This document shows positions 21,001-31,345 of a DNA stretch of 64,000 nt, one piece after another (within the stretch, counting starts at the first letter, position 1; the number at the start of each line of letters is the position of its first letter). The stretch lies in contig JAFCMP010000514.1 of the NCBI GenBank assembly GCA_017506865.1, forward strand, positions 1,550,001 through 1,614,000. The letters run 5' to 3'. Under the pieces are notes generated by a model. It was not told the DNA's origin. It worked only from the letters and a program-made list of their open reading frames with translations, and searched no databases. The stretch is from Tribonema minus (taxonomy: Eukaryota > Sar > Xanthophyceae > Tribonematales > Tribonemataceae). The position numbers and the translations under genes were made by a program.

Positions 21001-24000
21001 TCTTGGACAGAAAGGGCCCGAGCGGAACGTACTCCCACGTCTGCGACGGGAGCGGGCGAACGGCGATGGACGTTTGAAGCGCGTAGGGGCGTTGCGCGCT
21101 GGCCGTGTATGTGAATGCGGCCATTGGCGAGTCACACGTGTTGTACTTGATATTATTCTTAGCGAGGGCTTGCCAGGTGATTCACATCAAGCTTGCTGCC
21201 GGAGTCTACATGCATTTTCTGACAACACGCACACACACATCTTGTGACACCCTGACAGTGTCCCAATGCGCACTGACGATCACTCCAGTGGTGTGCATTT
21301 CATTAGTCCTCGCTCAGGGCGCCAACAATCCCAGATGACGTGTCGCACTTTCAATGGCCAATCTCTTTGATTACGAGCCTCTGAGGAGGTGGCCCTGCTT
21401 GTGCGCCTAGCCCGACATCCCATCTCGCTGAGCACTGCCTATGGACGTGACCTACCTACAGACCCACCGCTACGCTGCTGACGCGCACGCTGTGTGCACC
21501 GCGGCCATCGCGCAGCGCACGGCGGAACACGCAGTCCCCTCGGCGATGAGCTGAACATGCGTTTCGCGAAGCAGCGAGAGCTTTGTACGCAAGTCAGTCA
21601 GCTGAGGGTTTAGGGTAAGGGTTAGGGCTAGCAGCGCGCAGCCGCTTGTGCTGCGTCTGGTCTCCTCGACACTCAGCGCCCGCCTTGCGGGCGAAACATA
21701 ACCACAATCCGCGTGCGCTGGCGTACACGCACATACCCCCCCACACCCCCCCCCCTCCCCTCCTTGTTCACACACACACACACAGACACACGCTCACACA
21801 TTCACTCTCTCAAGCACACACGCACGTACACGCGCTCGTAACATACATACCTGTACGTCGCGCGCGCTTCAGGCGTTGAGCAGCACGCAGCCAAAGACAC
21901 ACGCTTACACGCACTCCCACTCTCTTATACACACACACAGACACAGCCCCACACCTGCCCTTGCTCAGGCGCACACACGCACAAAGCTTCTCAGGCACGC
22001 ACACGCAAATGCAAAAACGCACGCGCGCGCGTACCTGCACGTCGCGCGCGCTCCAGTCGTTGAGCAGCACGCAGCCAAAGACGTGGTCCCTGGCCTGCTC
22101 AATGCTCAGCACCTCGCCCATCTCCGTCCCCGTCCCCACAAAGAACGCCACCTCCAGCTCGTAGTCCAGCTTGGTGGAGGGGCCGAAGACCGGGCCCTGC
22201 GTGCGTAGAGGCGGCAGGAGAGCCCATGGCGGTGATGATCAGGCTGCCATGATTATGAAAAATGTCAAGATTATATGATGGGGCTGTCCTGATTATTTAT
22301 GAATGAAGCAATGTCCTAAATTTAGCTTTCAGTCGTCAGTTTGTGCGGGCGCCTGCAAAAGTTGACATGCGGCATGCGCGCCGGACCGCAGCGTGCACGT
22401 GAACTTCAAGCGCCGCGGGTGCGTCACAGTCAAGGGATGCGCCGCACACGTGTCAGGATCCTCCTGGCCACGGTGATGATGGTGTGCAGCGGCGCGTGTG
22501 GGGGATGAGGGCGGTCAGTGACGCAGGCTGAATCAGTGCTCAACGCATCCTCAGCTAGTGTGCCTCATCACGTGCTACTTCCGAGTATGTACTTCGAAGT
22601 ATTCAAGTTCAAGTGCAACGCCACCACGCAGCGCACAACTCCGCAGCAGCACCGTCCAACACCGCAGGCAGCGTCGGGTCGGAAACAATTGGAGAAGTGT
22701 CCATCACTGAGACCAAAAACAATGATTTGAGCACTATTCGTCATTGAAACGCATGCGGCACGCACTGACGGCGCACCTGAGACGGGTCCTTGGGGTCCCG
22801 CGCGCGCTGGCTGTTGGGCCGCCGCACCGCAGCACCGCTCAGCACCACATATCGAAACCTTGCTCACATAATCAGAAGCAGGGAACATGACAGGCGGAGC
22901 TGAAACAGACCCTCCATTCCTCTGTTTCATAACATTGCACTCGCGAAACTCACGCGCAACAACGCACCTGAGACGGGTCCTGGGGGTCCCGTGCGCGCTG
23001 AGTTAGGGTTTGAGTCAGAGCAAGTAGCAGCATGCGACACCACGGGTGCCTTCAAGCCAGACCCTCCGTGCCTCTGTTTCGGAGCAGTGCACCGGCAAAG
23101 CGCACCTGAGACGGGTCCTTGGGGTCGCGCGCACGCTGGCCGTTGGGCCGCCGCACAGTAGCACCGCTCAGCTCCACATATTGAAACACTACTCACATTA
23201 TTAGTAGCACCAAACATCACAGGCGGAGCTGAAGCAGACCCTCGCCAGTTCCTCTGTATCTGAGCACTGCAGTTTTGTTTTGTTTGATGCCGCAGGTAGC
23301 GCTGGTCAAGAAAGCACAAGTTCAAGACTGGTCATCATTGAACCCAAAAAGCAATTCAAGCACTGTTCATCCTTGACCGCATGCGGCGCACCTGAGATGG
23401 ATCTTTGGGATCCCGCGCGCGCTGGCCGTTGGGCCGCCGCACCGCAGCGCCGCTCAGCACCACCGACGACGCGCGGCCGTGGTACGCCACCGGCAGGCAC
23501 AGCCAGTTGGGGTTGAGCGCGTTCGCCGCGCCGCGGAACATGGTGCCGCACGCCGTGGCGTGCTCCCTGCAGGAGAAGAAATCCTGCGTGGGGTAAAGGG
23601 GGGGGGAGGGTGTGTGTGTGTGTGTGTGATGATGCTTTGGCCTCAGCATAATTTTGACAGTGGAAAAGTATGTAGACATACATGTGTGCTCTTTGCAGGA
23701 GGGGAGCACGTGCGCGGAGGGGGGGCGGGGGTGGGTGGGAAAGGGGGTGGCAGGTGTCTGATGATGCTTCCACCTTAAGGGTTTGTTGACTGTATACATA
23801 TGCATATGCTGATATTATGCTCCCTGCGCGAGAAGAACGCGTGCGCGCGGAGGGTGTGAGGGTGGGTAGGGAAGGGGGGCAGATGCCTTTCTTTCATGCT
23901 GCTCCTACCTCAGGGTACGTCACGTACAGTACTCAGTATAGTTGCCATGTGGTCCTGCGGTGCAACCGGTGAGCGCTGTGGCAGACGGGCGCCTGCAGCA

Positions 24001-25814
24001 AGCACAGTACACGCGATGCTCTGACAAACATGTCCGTCACGCGACAGGCACGCCCCCCCCCCACCCCACGCCCCACCCCACCCCGCTGCGCCGCACTCAC
24101 CGCATAGTCGCCACTGTCCTGTACTGTTGTGAAGTATACATACGTATATGCGCATACATCTATACACACTCACCGTATCGTCGCCAATGTCCTACATTTT
24201 TTTGAAGGGTATCTACGTATATGCTCATACATATACACGCGCTCACCGTGTAGTCGCCAATGTCCGCGGGCAGGTGCAGCGCGACGTCGCTCCGCTCGCG
24301 CACACACGCGCGCAGCAGCGACGCGTTCCCCGCAAGCGAGCGCGGTCCGTCCGCGGACAGCGCCGCCTGCAGCGCCGCGCGCGCCGCGCGCCACGCCGCC
24401 GGCCCCAGCGACATGAACGCGTTGAGCGTGGGGGACCGGAAGGCGGCGACGGCGTCGAAGGCGCCGTCGAAGATGCCCGCCTCCGCAAGCACGGCGAGGT
24501 CCACGACCTGAGGGTTAGGGTTGGGGGACGCATTGTGGCAAGTTTTACAGGTGCGCGGTCAAGTGCACGAAGTTAGGGTTAGGGTTGGTGGGTGGCGAGG
24601 GCAGTGTGGAGGCAGGTTTTGTGTGGCCAGGTCCACGGCCTGCGCAGGGGGGCGTCGGGGAACGCGTAATGGGAACGGATCAAAAGATCGTAGAGCTCTA
24701 CCTGTAGGTGACGAGATGTGGTCAGTCGCAAGTGCCTTTTGCCGACAACCGTGGTCGCCGCTGCTGTGCTGCATCATGGCGGGTCTTATGGGCGCGCAGT
24801 CAAGTCTACGAACCTTAGGGTTAGGGTTAGGGGGGTGGCGGGTGGAGTGTTATGGCAGGTTTTACAGAGTGAGTTTGTGGTGCGGGGGCGGAGGGGCGTT
24901 GGATGAGGGGGACGTTTGCGCTCGGGGGGCGAGCGTTGCAGGGGGGGGGAGTGAATGCCGCGCCCTCAGGAAATATGCGGCCGTAATCGATGTAGGGGGC
25001 GGTGGTGGCGGTGCGGAGCCTGGATGTAGATGGCTCATTCATCATGAATGGAGGCGCGATTGAGACCAACAGTCTGTCTGCCTGCATAGCTGCTGAGATT
25101 CATTTGTACAGACGAAGCGCCTCAGCTTGTCGAAAAATCGTCAATGCTCTGCTGCCATCCGGGGCGGCGTTGCTGGGTGCGCCTGCTTGGCACGGCGAGA
25201 AGAATTGCGTGTGCAAGACCAAGAATTGCGGCGCTTTTGCATGCCGTTCACTGACACACCATTTGCTGCCTGTTGCCCATTTCATGCAAGCGAATGTTCG
25301 CAATTTGTGACGACGTGAACAAGTAGTTGCATGCACTGCTTTTGCCCTCATCGTTATCTTCACATGACAATCAAGCATAAGAAGCAAGATTGGACCTGTG
25401 AAGAGGTCTCACACCACCAAGAAGTGTGTAGATTGGCTACAGCTATGCTGCTGCCAACCAAAAGCACACAACCAGCCCCCCAGCTGCTGAAGTTGAATGC
25501 TGCAATTTGTTGGTGGTAGAATGTGACTTGAGTTTTCAGCACGCGCCCGCCACTGCGGCTTGCTTCTATTTTCACCAAAGTCCTATGTTGTAAATATCTA
25601 GAACTGAAACGTCGTGTAACAGGCGGCATATGGTGCATCATTCAACAGCCCGAGCACACACCTTTGTGCCGAGTGCCACGCCAACTCTGCATTGACTGTT
25701 ATCTCCTTCATCAGATGACTGGCTCTTCGGGCTGAAAATGCCGTAGGGCAGGTTCTGGATAGGAAAGGGGCTCTCTGGATCCACCTCTATGAAGCTGCGT
25801 AATTGTGGCGGCAT
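18078..25814 (-). CDS. FAH: Fumarylacetoacetase (fumarylacetoacetate hydrolase), 7 exons
   Basis: The enzyme cleaves 4-fumarylacetoacetate to fumarate and acetoacetate, the last step of tyrosine breakdown, in the cytosol. Exons on the minus strand are 25662-25814, 24247-24507, 23392-23583, 22035-22196, 20651-20851, 18990-19242 and 18078-18508. All phases match, giving 1,653 nt and 550 residues (animal enzymes ~420). Family landmarks in order: [12 protein letters not shown] (N-terminal domain), [17 protein letters not shown] with the catalytic His, [32 protein letters not shown] (two metal-binding Glu), [10 protein letters not shown] (metal Asp and Gln), [14 protein letters not shown] (Lys), [18 protein letters not shown] and [13 protein letters not shown]. 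The Tyr expected two residues after the metal-binding Asp is Phe. About 90 extra Ala/Gly/Ser residues lie between GSGTIS and CLLEL, across exons 6 and 7. Nearly every exon edge has duplicate copies in the adjacent introns. Confidence 0.92.
19358..19406 (-). repeat. Duplicate of the 5' edge of FAH exon 6 (copy 1)
   Basis: A minus-strand copy of the exon 6 acceptor CCGCCGCAG and its first ~49 exonic nucleotides (encoding a variant of [16 protein letters not shown]). It lies in intron 5 about 160 bp upstream of the real exon, separated by AT-richer sequence. Confidence 0.75.
19735..19762 (-). repeat. Duplicate of the 5' edge of FAH exon 6 (copy 2, decayed)
   Basis: A shorter, more diverged copy of the same acceptor-plus-exon segment (GCTGCAGCCTGCCGGCGCGC on the minus strand). 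Confidence 0.6.
20034..20108 (-). repeat. Duplicate FAH exon 5 3' cassette, copy d (splice sites lost)
   Basis: 75 nt in frame encoding [20 protein letters not shown] and VAIQ. The donor GT has become CT and the acceptor CAG has become TAA, so this copy looks dead for splicing. Confidence 0.8.
20190..20258 (-). repeat. Duplicate FAH exon 5 3' cassette, copy c
   Basis: 69 nt in frame: the 25-codon cassette minus two codons (a clean 6-nt deletion in YGSYDC). It keeps a CAG acceptor-like end and a GT donor. Confidence 0.8.
20338..20412 (-). repeat. Duplicate FAH exon 5 3' cassette, copy b
   Basis: 75 nt, phase 0 at both ends, encoding [20 protein letters not shown] and EVAIQ (one Ala-to-Lys change against the real exon). 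It has CAG before and GTGGG after. Confidence 0.85.
20496..20570 (-). repeat. Duplicate FAH exon 5 3' cassette, copy a
   Basis: 75 nt, phase 0 at both ends, encoding [20 protein letters not shown] and EVAIQ (Pro-to-Ser and Tyr-to-Phe changes). It has CAG before and GTGGG after. With copies b-d it forms a tandem array of about 150-bp period ending in the real exon 5 at 20,651. Confidence 0.85.
20942..21040 (-). repeat. Duplicate of the 5' part of FAH exon 5, with a stop
   Basis: A near-identical copy, with acceptor, of the segment encoding [20 protein letters not shown]. The following Trp codon of SPWVV is TGA here, so inclusion would truncate the protein. Confidence 0.85.
21851..21899 (-). 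repeat. Duplicate of the 3' edge of FAH exon 4, with a stop
   Basis: A copy of the segment encoding VFGCVLLN...SARDVQ with its GT donor. The Asp-Trp pair is replaced by Ala and a TGA stop. It lies 135 bp downstream of the real exon 4 end on the minus strand, in a CA-rich intron. Confidence 0.8.
22777..23178 (-). repeat. Three duplicates of the 3' edge of FAH exon 3
   Basis: Copies at about 22,777-22,848, 22,968-23,001 and 23,106-23,178 repeat the end of exon 3 (encoding the [20 protein letters not shown] region) with its CAG|GTGCG donor. They are followed by similar intron sequence (tttcgatatgtgg-like). The middle copy is short and runs into a TTAGGG-like string. Confidence 0.8.
24097..24196 (-). 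repeat. Two duplicates of the 3' edge of FAH exon 2
   Basis: Minus-strand copies of ATTGGCGACTACACG|GTGAG at about 24,097-24,125 and 24,170-24,196, each keeping a GTGAGTG donor. Both lie just inside intron 2, 50-150 bp from the real junction at 24,247. Confidence 0.75.
24552..24840 (-). repeat. Duplicates of the 5' edge of FAH exon 2 with telomere-like tract
   Basis: Segments at about 24,555-24,600 and 24,795-24,840, plus a partial one at 24,626-24,645, resemble the real acceptor region at 24,490-24,530. Each pairs a cacga/tacgaa exon-like part with a TTAGGGTTAGGG tract, which reads as CCCTAACCC on the gene strand. Confidence 0.6.
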
Positions 25815-27883
25815 GCCTTCCCTTCTGATCTCCGAACGTGCTGTCTAAGCCGGCTCCGAGGTTCGTCTTGTCCGATGACTAAAAGTTCATAAGGCGTCGG
25901 GCCAGATATGTAAAGCTGCGTGCGACGCTGTGTGAAGTGCCCAAATTAAACACTTCAAGTTGAACACGTACAGTACTTCAAGTTGAACATTTCAGGTGTA
26001 GAAAAAATATCACTTTCCCCACCAGCGCCGTGCGGGGCCGCTGTGGCTGGGAAAGAAGCTGTGGCCGCGCGGAGGGACTGCCGCACCAGCCTCCACCGCG
26101 TTCCTTCACATGGTGAGCAGTTGTGAGCCCATCAGCTTTTTTCCCTTTGCACAAGCTGCACGATCTCTTTGTGTTGGCGGCTGCTGGCTGCCGAGTCCGA
26201 CGACAGCACACAAAGTGCAGTGTTTTTTTGTTAACGTCAAGTGAACACCTCGTATTGTCTTGTGCTGGCAGTGAAGGCCTTGCGCTGCTGGTCAGCCATG
26301 GCCGCATTCAGCAGAATCAGCGTGCCTTTGTTCTTCTGCGATTTTGCATAGTGCATCCTCCCCCCCTCAGTGCCATGCTGCATCATTCAAACGTTCATGT
26401 GCGGAAAAATATAAGCCTGCCTGATCCTGTTGACTCGCATATTGGCCTGTGCAGTGGACCGAGGCGTAGCTGTCGGAGCCTGGCCCGCTGCGGCAGCGGC
26501 GCCCGGCACTCGGTGGAGGGCTGCTCTGTGCATCAGCTGGCTGCAGCATGCTGCTTGGCTGGACTGCTGGAGCCTCTGCATGCTAGGAGGGCGCTGTTCC
26601 TGGCCAACCCCTGGCGAGAGCACTTCTTCCATCAGCCTCACCCCCCCTCTGTTTGAAACGCCAGCGCTGTAGCCGGCCAGCACTGGCGCCGAAGCAGGTA
26701 CATTTACTGACTGGCGAAAGAGTTGCTAGCAATGTTCAAATTCTCCTAGGGAAATGGTGTCTCGTGGGGAACGCGGACCAGTACAGGTTCCCAGAGAGTT
26801 ATCGGACACAAAAGAAAAGTTGCGGGCCGACTTTTCACGGCTGGCCAACTTGAGGCGGTGAGCAGACATGGTTTAAGGGAGGACAGTTCGTTGTAACACA
26901 AACAGTAGAGCTACTCCTCAGCTTCAAACTCATGTAGGGGTTGAACACGGGACAGACGCACCGCAGCGCGTCTATTGACTTGAATTGACAAAGATGTTTT
27001 TTCGTACTTGTACGGTTCGTACAAATTCTCACGAGCGCTGTGGTGTATTAGGCTCCAAAGTGGTGCGAAACAAAGCGCAATACCTACTCTTCTGCGTTAC
27101 GAATTGCGATCGCGGCGCCTTGGTCGCTCTGAAAAGATATTGGCCTGCCAACAAGCCCACAGCGTTGACTCGGCTATTTTAGTGTGCTGAAAGCAGCACA
27201 AATGAGGTTCGTGCGACGAGAAAACAGCTGCGCGGAGTCCTGGCAGGCCAGATAAGCAGGAGGGTGGTAACAAGCAGGGTCCCCCCTCAATGAGCCAGTG
27301 TATTACCAAGCAGACAGGTCGATGGTGGTTTGGCTTGTTGAGAGGGGCTTTGAACTCTTTCGCGCACCTCCTGGCGCATGCCTGACGGCGGACGCACGCG
27401 GAGTCCACCTCCTTCGTCATACGCTGGCGATGCCCTCGCTGCTCTGTTCTGGGCGCTGGACAGCTGCGATGAGGGCGCTTGATGATGGGTGCAGTTCAAT
27501 CACCTACGTTCTGCTTCGGAGGGCTGCTTTGCGCTTCGGTGAGACGAGGTGTTGTGGCAGCTCAACACGACATGCATTCCGGGCGTCGTGGCGTGAACAT
27601 GCGCAATAGTGCAGGTCTCATGCTATCATGGCCTATCGGTCGCAGAGCACGACGATGCGCGCAGTGCGATGAATGGTTAAGTCTCGGCAGTGGTGTCTCA
27701 GAAATGTTTGCAGGACTGTAGTCAAACTCTTGACAGCGCTCGCTTGCAAACTGATGCACGACAAGCTGCGATTTTTCTTACCAAGTCAGTCTGTCATGTG
27801 TGAGGCGCTCATGCTCATTATTCCTACGTGTTTGCGGTTTTGCGCTTGAGACACAAAGTACATGCAAGCTGCAGCCTTCACTC

Positions 27884-28036
27884 TCATGCAAAAAGCGCTG
27901 AGCGCTGGTCGTCACGAGACTGCTGGTCCGCAGGCGTGACGTCGCTCCAGTCCGCTGCGGCGATGCGCCACATCTCGCAGCAATTCTGGGCAGAGTCATC
28001 CTTTGCGATGCCGCCAGCTGTGTTCTGAAAGCCCTT
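27884..28036 (-). CDS. Possible 3' exon of an unknown cysteine-containing gene (arm A)
   Basis: After a GTGAACAG acceptor the minus strand is open for 50 codons to TGA: KGFQNTAGGIAKDDSAQNCC, then EMWRIAAADWSDVTPADQQS and RDDQRSALFA. Upstream, another open piece reads VPCDFGECAGVLWQCRFDGN, near 28,120-28,190. The matching sequence in the right arm has stops and a 2-nt frame difference, so if this is a gene only the left-arm copy survives. The exon joint between the two pieces is not solved and I do not recognise the family. Confidence 0.3.
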   Translation of the reverse strand, partial: KGFQNTAGGIAKDDSAQNCCEMWRIAAADWSDVTPADQQSRDDQRSALFA

Positions 28037-29189
28037 CTGTTCACAAACCACCGCCAGCAGCGGTCACCTCGTCTGTGCAAAACCTCGAGTGCGCCTCATT
28101 CTCCTCCACTGCACTTGTTTCCATCGAAACGGCACTGCCACAGGACTCCGGCACACTCGCCAAAGTCGCAGGGCACCAGGCCGACCGCCGATGACGACTT
28201 GGAGAACACCTGATGGGACACGCCGAGAAGCCCATCACAGACGCGCCCCCCTTTTGCCTCCCCCTACAATCAGGTGAGCCCCAGCAAGGCAGACAAAGCG
28301 GCGCTTCAGCTTAACCCGTCGCTGACATGTGAGTAAACTGCAGAGTTGTCAACAACATCTGCATTGCCTTGTGATGAGCGTGGTTCCCCGCGCTGGGCTG
28401 CACTGCTGTATCGTGTATGTTGAAGATGACATGTACAAAAGAATGGCAATACACAGGTGTGTGCAATGATCCCTGCAGCACACGTCGGCTCATGTGCCAC
28501 TCTCTGCTCCTGACAGCTACTAGTACATGCAGGCGGCTTAGGCTTAGGGTAAGGTTTAGGGTCAGGAGTCTAACCCTTACCCTAACCCTACACTTGATCG
28601 TGATTCCTCATTACACGTCATGTCACCTTCAGCACCCGACTCGAAACTGACGTCATCAGGCTGATGCAACCTCAAGTAGCACCGGTGCCAGTGCACATCC
28701 AGCCAGGTTCGCTTCTTGCAGTGTGACATACTGACAGGCAGCAATACTGTGAGCATTACGCATCGTATGAAGTAACTCAACCTCACCTTCTGGGCAACCC
28801 TCATGGCTGGGAGCTGGGGTGCTGATTGCCATCCAATCACCTTTGTCGGCAGTGTGGCAGGCTGCCAGTGTTGGATAGAACCACTGCGAGAATTGGCCTT
28901 GGGGAAGTTGGCCTCTGGCCAAAGTCGATTAAGACCGGGTCTGTCTGACCCAACTTCTGCCCCTTTGTTGTCACTTGCAGATCCAGGCCGCCAGCGTACC
29001 GCGGCTCTAGGAGCGTCACCCCCCCCCTGCCGCCTGCCCGCCCTGCCCCACTTGAGGGCGCGTGACGGCCGAAGAATCAAGACGATACAAGCGACCCGTG
29101 TGTGCGATGCTGCTCGAATGAACGGCCGTGCACACGGGCGCCCCGTGCGCGCTCTGCTCGAATGAAAGGAAGAGCTGCGCACGGGGGGA

Positions 29190-29720
29190 GGCGCCGGCCA
29201 CTCACGGGAACACCCGCCGTCGAGCGCGCTCGGGCCAGATCTACCCATCTTTCCTGCACGTGAGTGCCGCCTGCGTGAATTGAAGCTCTATCAAAATTAG
29301 GGGGAGGGCTCAGGGTGAGGGTACAAGGTTAGGATTTGGCTGGCCACTCATAGGAACACCTGCCATTGAGCGCGCTCAGATCTGCCCCCCCTTTCCTTCA
29401 CGTGAGTGCTGCATGCGTGAGTTGAAGTTCTTCAAGAATTAGGGGGATGGCTCACCTGGGGTGAGGGATCAGGGCAAGGGTTGGGCCGGCCACTCATGGG
29501 GACATGTGCTGTCGAGCGCGCTCTGCAAAGGCTACTAGGTTGAGCATTGATAACCAGGTTTCAGGGGTTGGGGCGGGTTGGTCATTCTAAGGGAACACCC
29601 GCTGTCGAGCGCGCCAGGGCCGCCAGATGGCCCCCTTTGCTGCACGTGAGTGCAGCGTACGTGTAGTTCTCTTGCGTTGGATTACTGGGGTGAATCCAGG
29701 TGTGCCACACGGACATCCGC
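29190..29720 (+). repeat. Tandem ~120-150-bp repeats in arm A
   Basis: About four diverged units. Each has GGGAACACCCGCCGTCGAGC, a gcgctcgggccagatctac-like part and a TGCACGTGAGTGCCG string that looks like a splice donor, followed by gtgaattgaag and telomere-like agggttagg fragments. The same array, with about six units, occurs inverted in arm B. Confidence 0.7.
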
Positions 29721-30825
29721 AGTGGGGCGCGCAGGGCCAGACTTGGTTCTTTTCTCTTCACACGAGTGTCACGTGATGCATTGAGACTCATAGAGAATGT
29801 ACATGCCCCGCTGTTGTTTGCACACGAAACAAACCTCACATGTGAACACACTGTCCGATACCTTACTGTCATATACACCCGCGCCTGACCCCACACGTAC
29901 GCAATCATCACGTCTCCTCTGCGTCAATTGCGCGAATGATAATGCAGCGCGACCGTGGAGGGGCGGCAGCGGACGTCTATCCCGGGCGCGACCGATCATA
30001 CCGGCGGCCCGCGCGGTGCAAGCACGTACATCTCGGGAGTGCCGGACAGGCCCCGGGAGGCACTGACTGGAGACGGAAGGGCGCTGCCGGAGAGCATTGC
30101 CAGACTCCTCGGTAGGCACCCTGCTAGGCTGGTGGCGTTGGGGACATGGAGCGGAGGACTATCACAGGAACTGCCGCGGCTAGCGGCGCCGCCGCTGCGC
30201 CCTGTGCCGTTTCAAGGTGCAGTTGCTGGCGTGCAGAGGTATGCGCGTCGGATAGAGAGACGCGCCCGTATGCAGCGGATGAGGGTACGCGCGCGGTGTC
30301 GGATGGCGCGCGCGCCGCCGCGTGTTGCGCATACAATGAAGCAGTTGCGGGCGGCGGCGATGGCAAGCGCGGGTGGCGAGCGTCCGCGAGCGCTGGCGCG
30401 CATTACCCCCCCCCCCGTCACTAGGGGGAGGTCGCCACAGTGTGCGCTGCGCTGGCGGGCTCGCTGAACAAGACTCGCACGTGGAATGCGCAACGGGGGC
30501 CTCCACCGCATGTGGGGGGCATGCGTGCAGTTGCGTGCACTGGGTCCAAAGGATGCATGGCGCTGCATCATGCGCGTGCGGGCTTGCTTCAGCTCGGCCC
30601 ATTTGTCCCGTGCTTCGTGACCGACTTTGCTTTGTGCAGTGGCCGTGCTGCTGCCGCCGAGAGGGGCATGCGCGGCACGCATGGCAGAGCGTGAAGTCAC
30701 AGGGCCAAGGACAAATTCTAATGAAAAGACCCCAAAACACAAAAACTCAGAAAACACAAAAGCCAAAGAAAAACCGAAAGACCCATGAAAACAAAACAAA
30801 AAGTATAAATCGCCTGCTTGGCGCA

Positions 30826-30890
30826 AAAAAGGGGTCGCTCCAAAAAAGCGACCCTCACAAGAGGGTCGCTCCAAAAAAGTGACCCACTCG
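30826..30890. repeat. GGGTCGCT hairpin repeats
   Basis: The string GGGTCGCTCCAAAAAAGCGA followed by ccctcacaagagggtcgctc forms a perfect GCGACCCTC/GAGGGTCGC stem with an ACAA loop, and the GTCGCTCCAAAAAA unit is repeated. It sits in an A-rich segment found only in the left arm. Confidence 0.7.
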
Positions 30891-31257
30891 AGTTCGCAAG
30901 TTGCTGTACCCTCTGCTGCGCACAACGCGTGAGGGCCCGTGCCCCATCGCCGCAGCCCGCCGCAATCATGAGTGAGCCACAGTGAGGGCCCGGTTAGAGG
31001 CATGAGGGGCTTGGGTGAAACTCACCTGGGGGGGGGGAGGGAACTGGAGAGTCAACTCCAACACGTCATCGTCTGCTCTGGTGTTACTGCCACTTCAGTG
31101 TTGTGGGCGGTGGGGACAGGGAAGGTGTGCAAGCGCCGGAGGGGAGCAGCGTTTCCTCGCTTATCTTGCGTAACCGGCAGTCTTGTTGGTCCGCGCGCTG
31201 CAGAAGCTGGAATACAGGCAGTGGCAGAGCATTTGCCGTTGCATCGTGTGTTTGCGC

Positions 31258-31345
31258 TTCTGTATGCCTGTCCGTTTTTGTCATGCCGTGCATACCCAAG
31301 CTTCTGTATGCCTGTCCGTTTTTGTCGTGCAATGCATTGTGTATG
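31258..31345. repeat. Tandem repeat at the inner end of arm A
   Basis: The unit cttctgtatgcctgtccgtt plus tttgtc(a/g)tgc is present twice in a row here but once in the right arm (39,078-39,106). Confidence 0.75.

Larger units (their letters stand above)
25598..31338. repeat. Inverted duplication, left arm (arm A)
   Basis: It is the inverted partner of 39,068-45,036. Homology is seen all along: the inner end aatgcattg (31,331), the GACCGATCATACCGGCGGCC region (29,990 vs 40,480), the tandem gcgcgctcgacggcgggtgt units (29,200-29,700 vs 40,840-41,600), tactagtacatgcag (28,520 vs 42,340), the CTGCTGGAGCCTCTGCATGC region (26,565 vs 44,115) and FAH exon 1 (25,662 vs 44,820). Identity is about 92% over the 153-nt FAH exon by eye and lower elsewhere, with indels. 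Arm A has its own insertion near 30,715-30,900. Confidence 0.88.

Noticed and set aside
24515-24600. Chromosome end or fused telomere at TTAGGG tracts
   Set aside because: Tracts are only two to four units, occur at many sites, and sit inside introns of intact genes.
26387-26683. Protein-coding gene conserved between the two arms (MLAGYSAG...RIRQA)
   Set aside because: All three frames are about equally conserved between arms, so the similarity reflects DNA duplication and does not prove coding.
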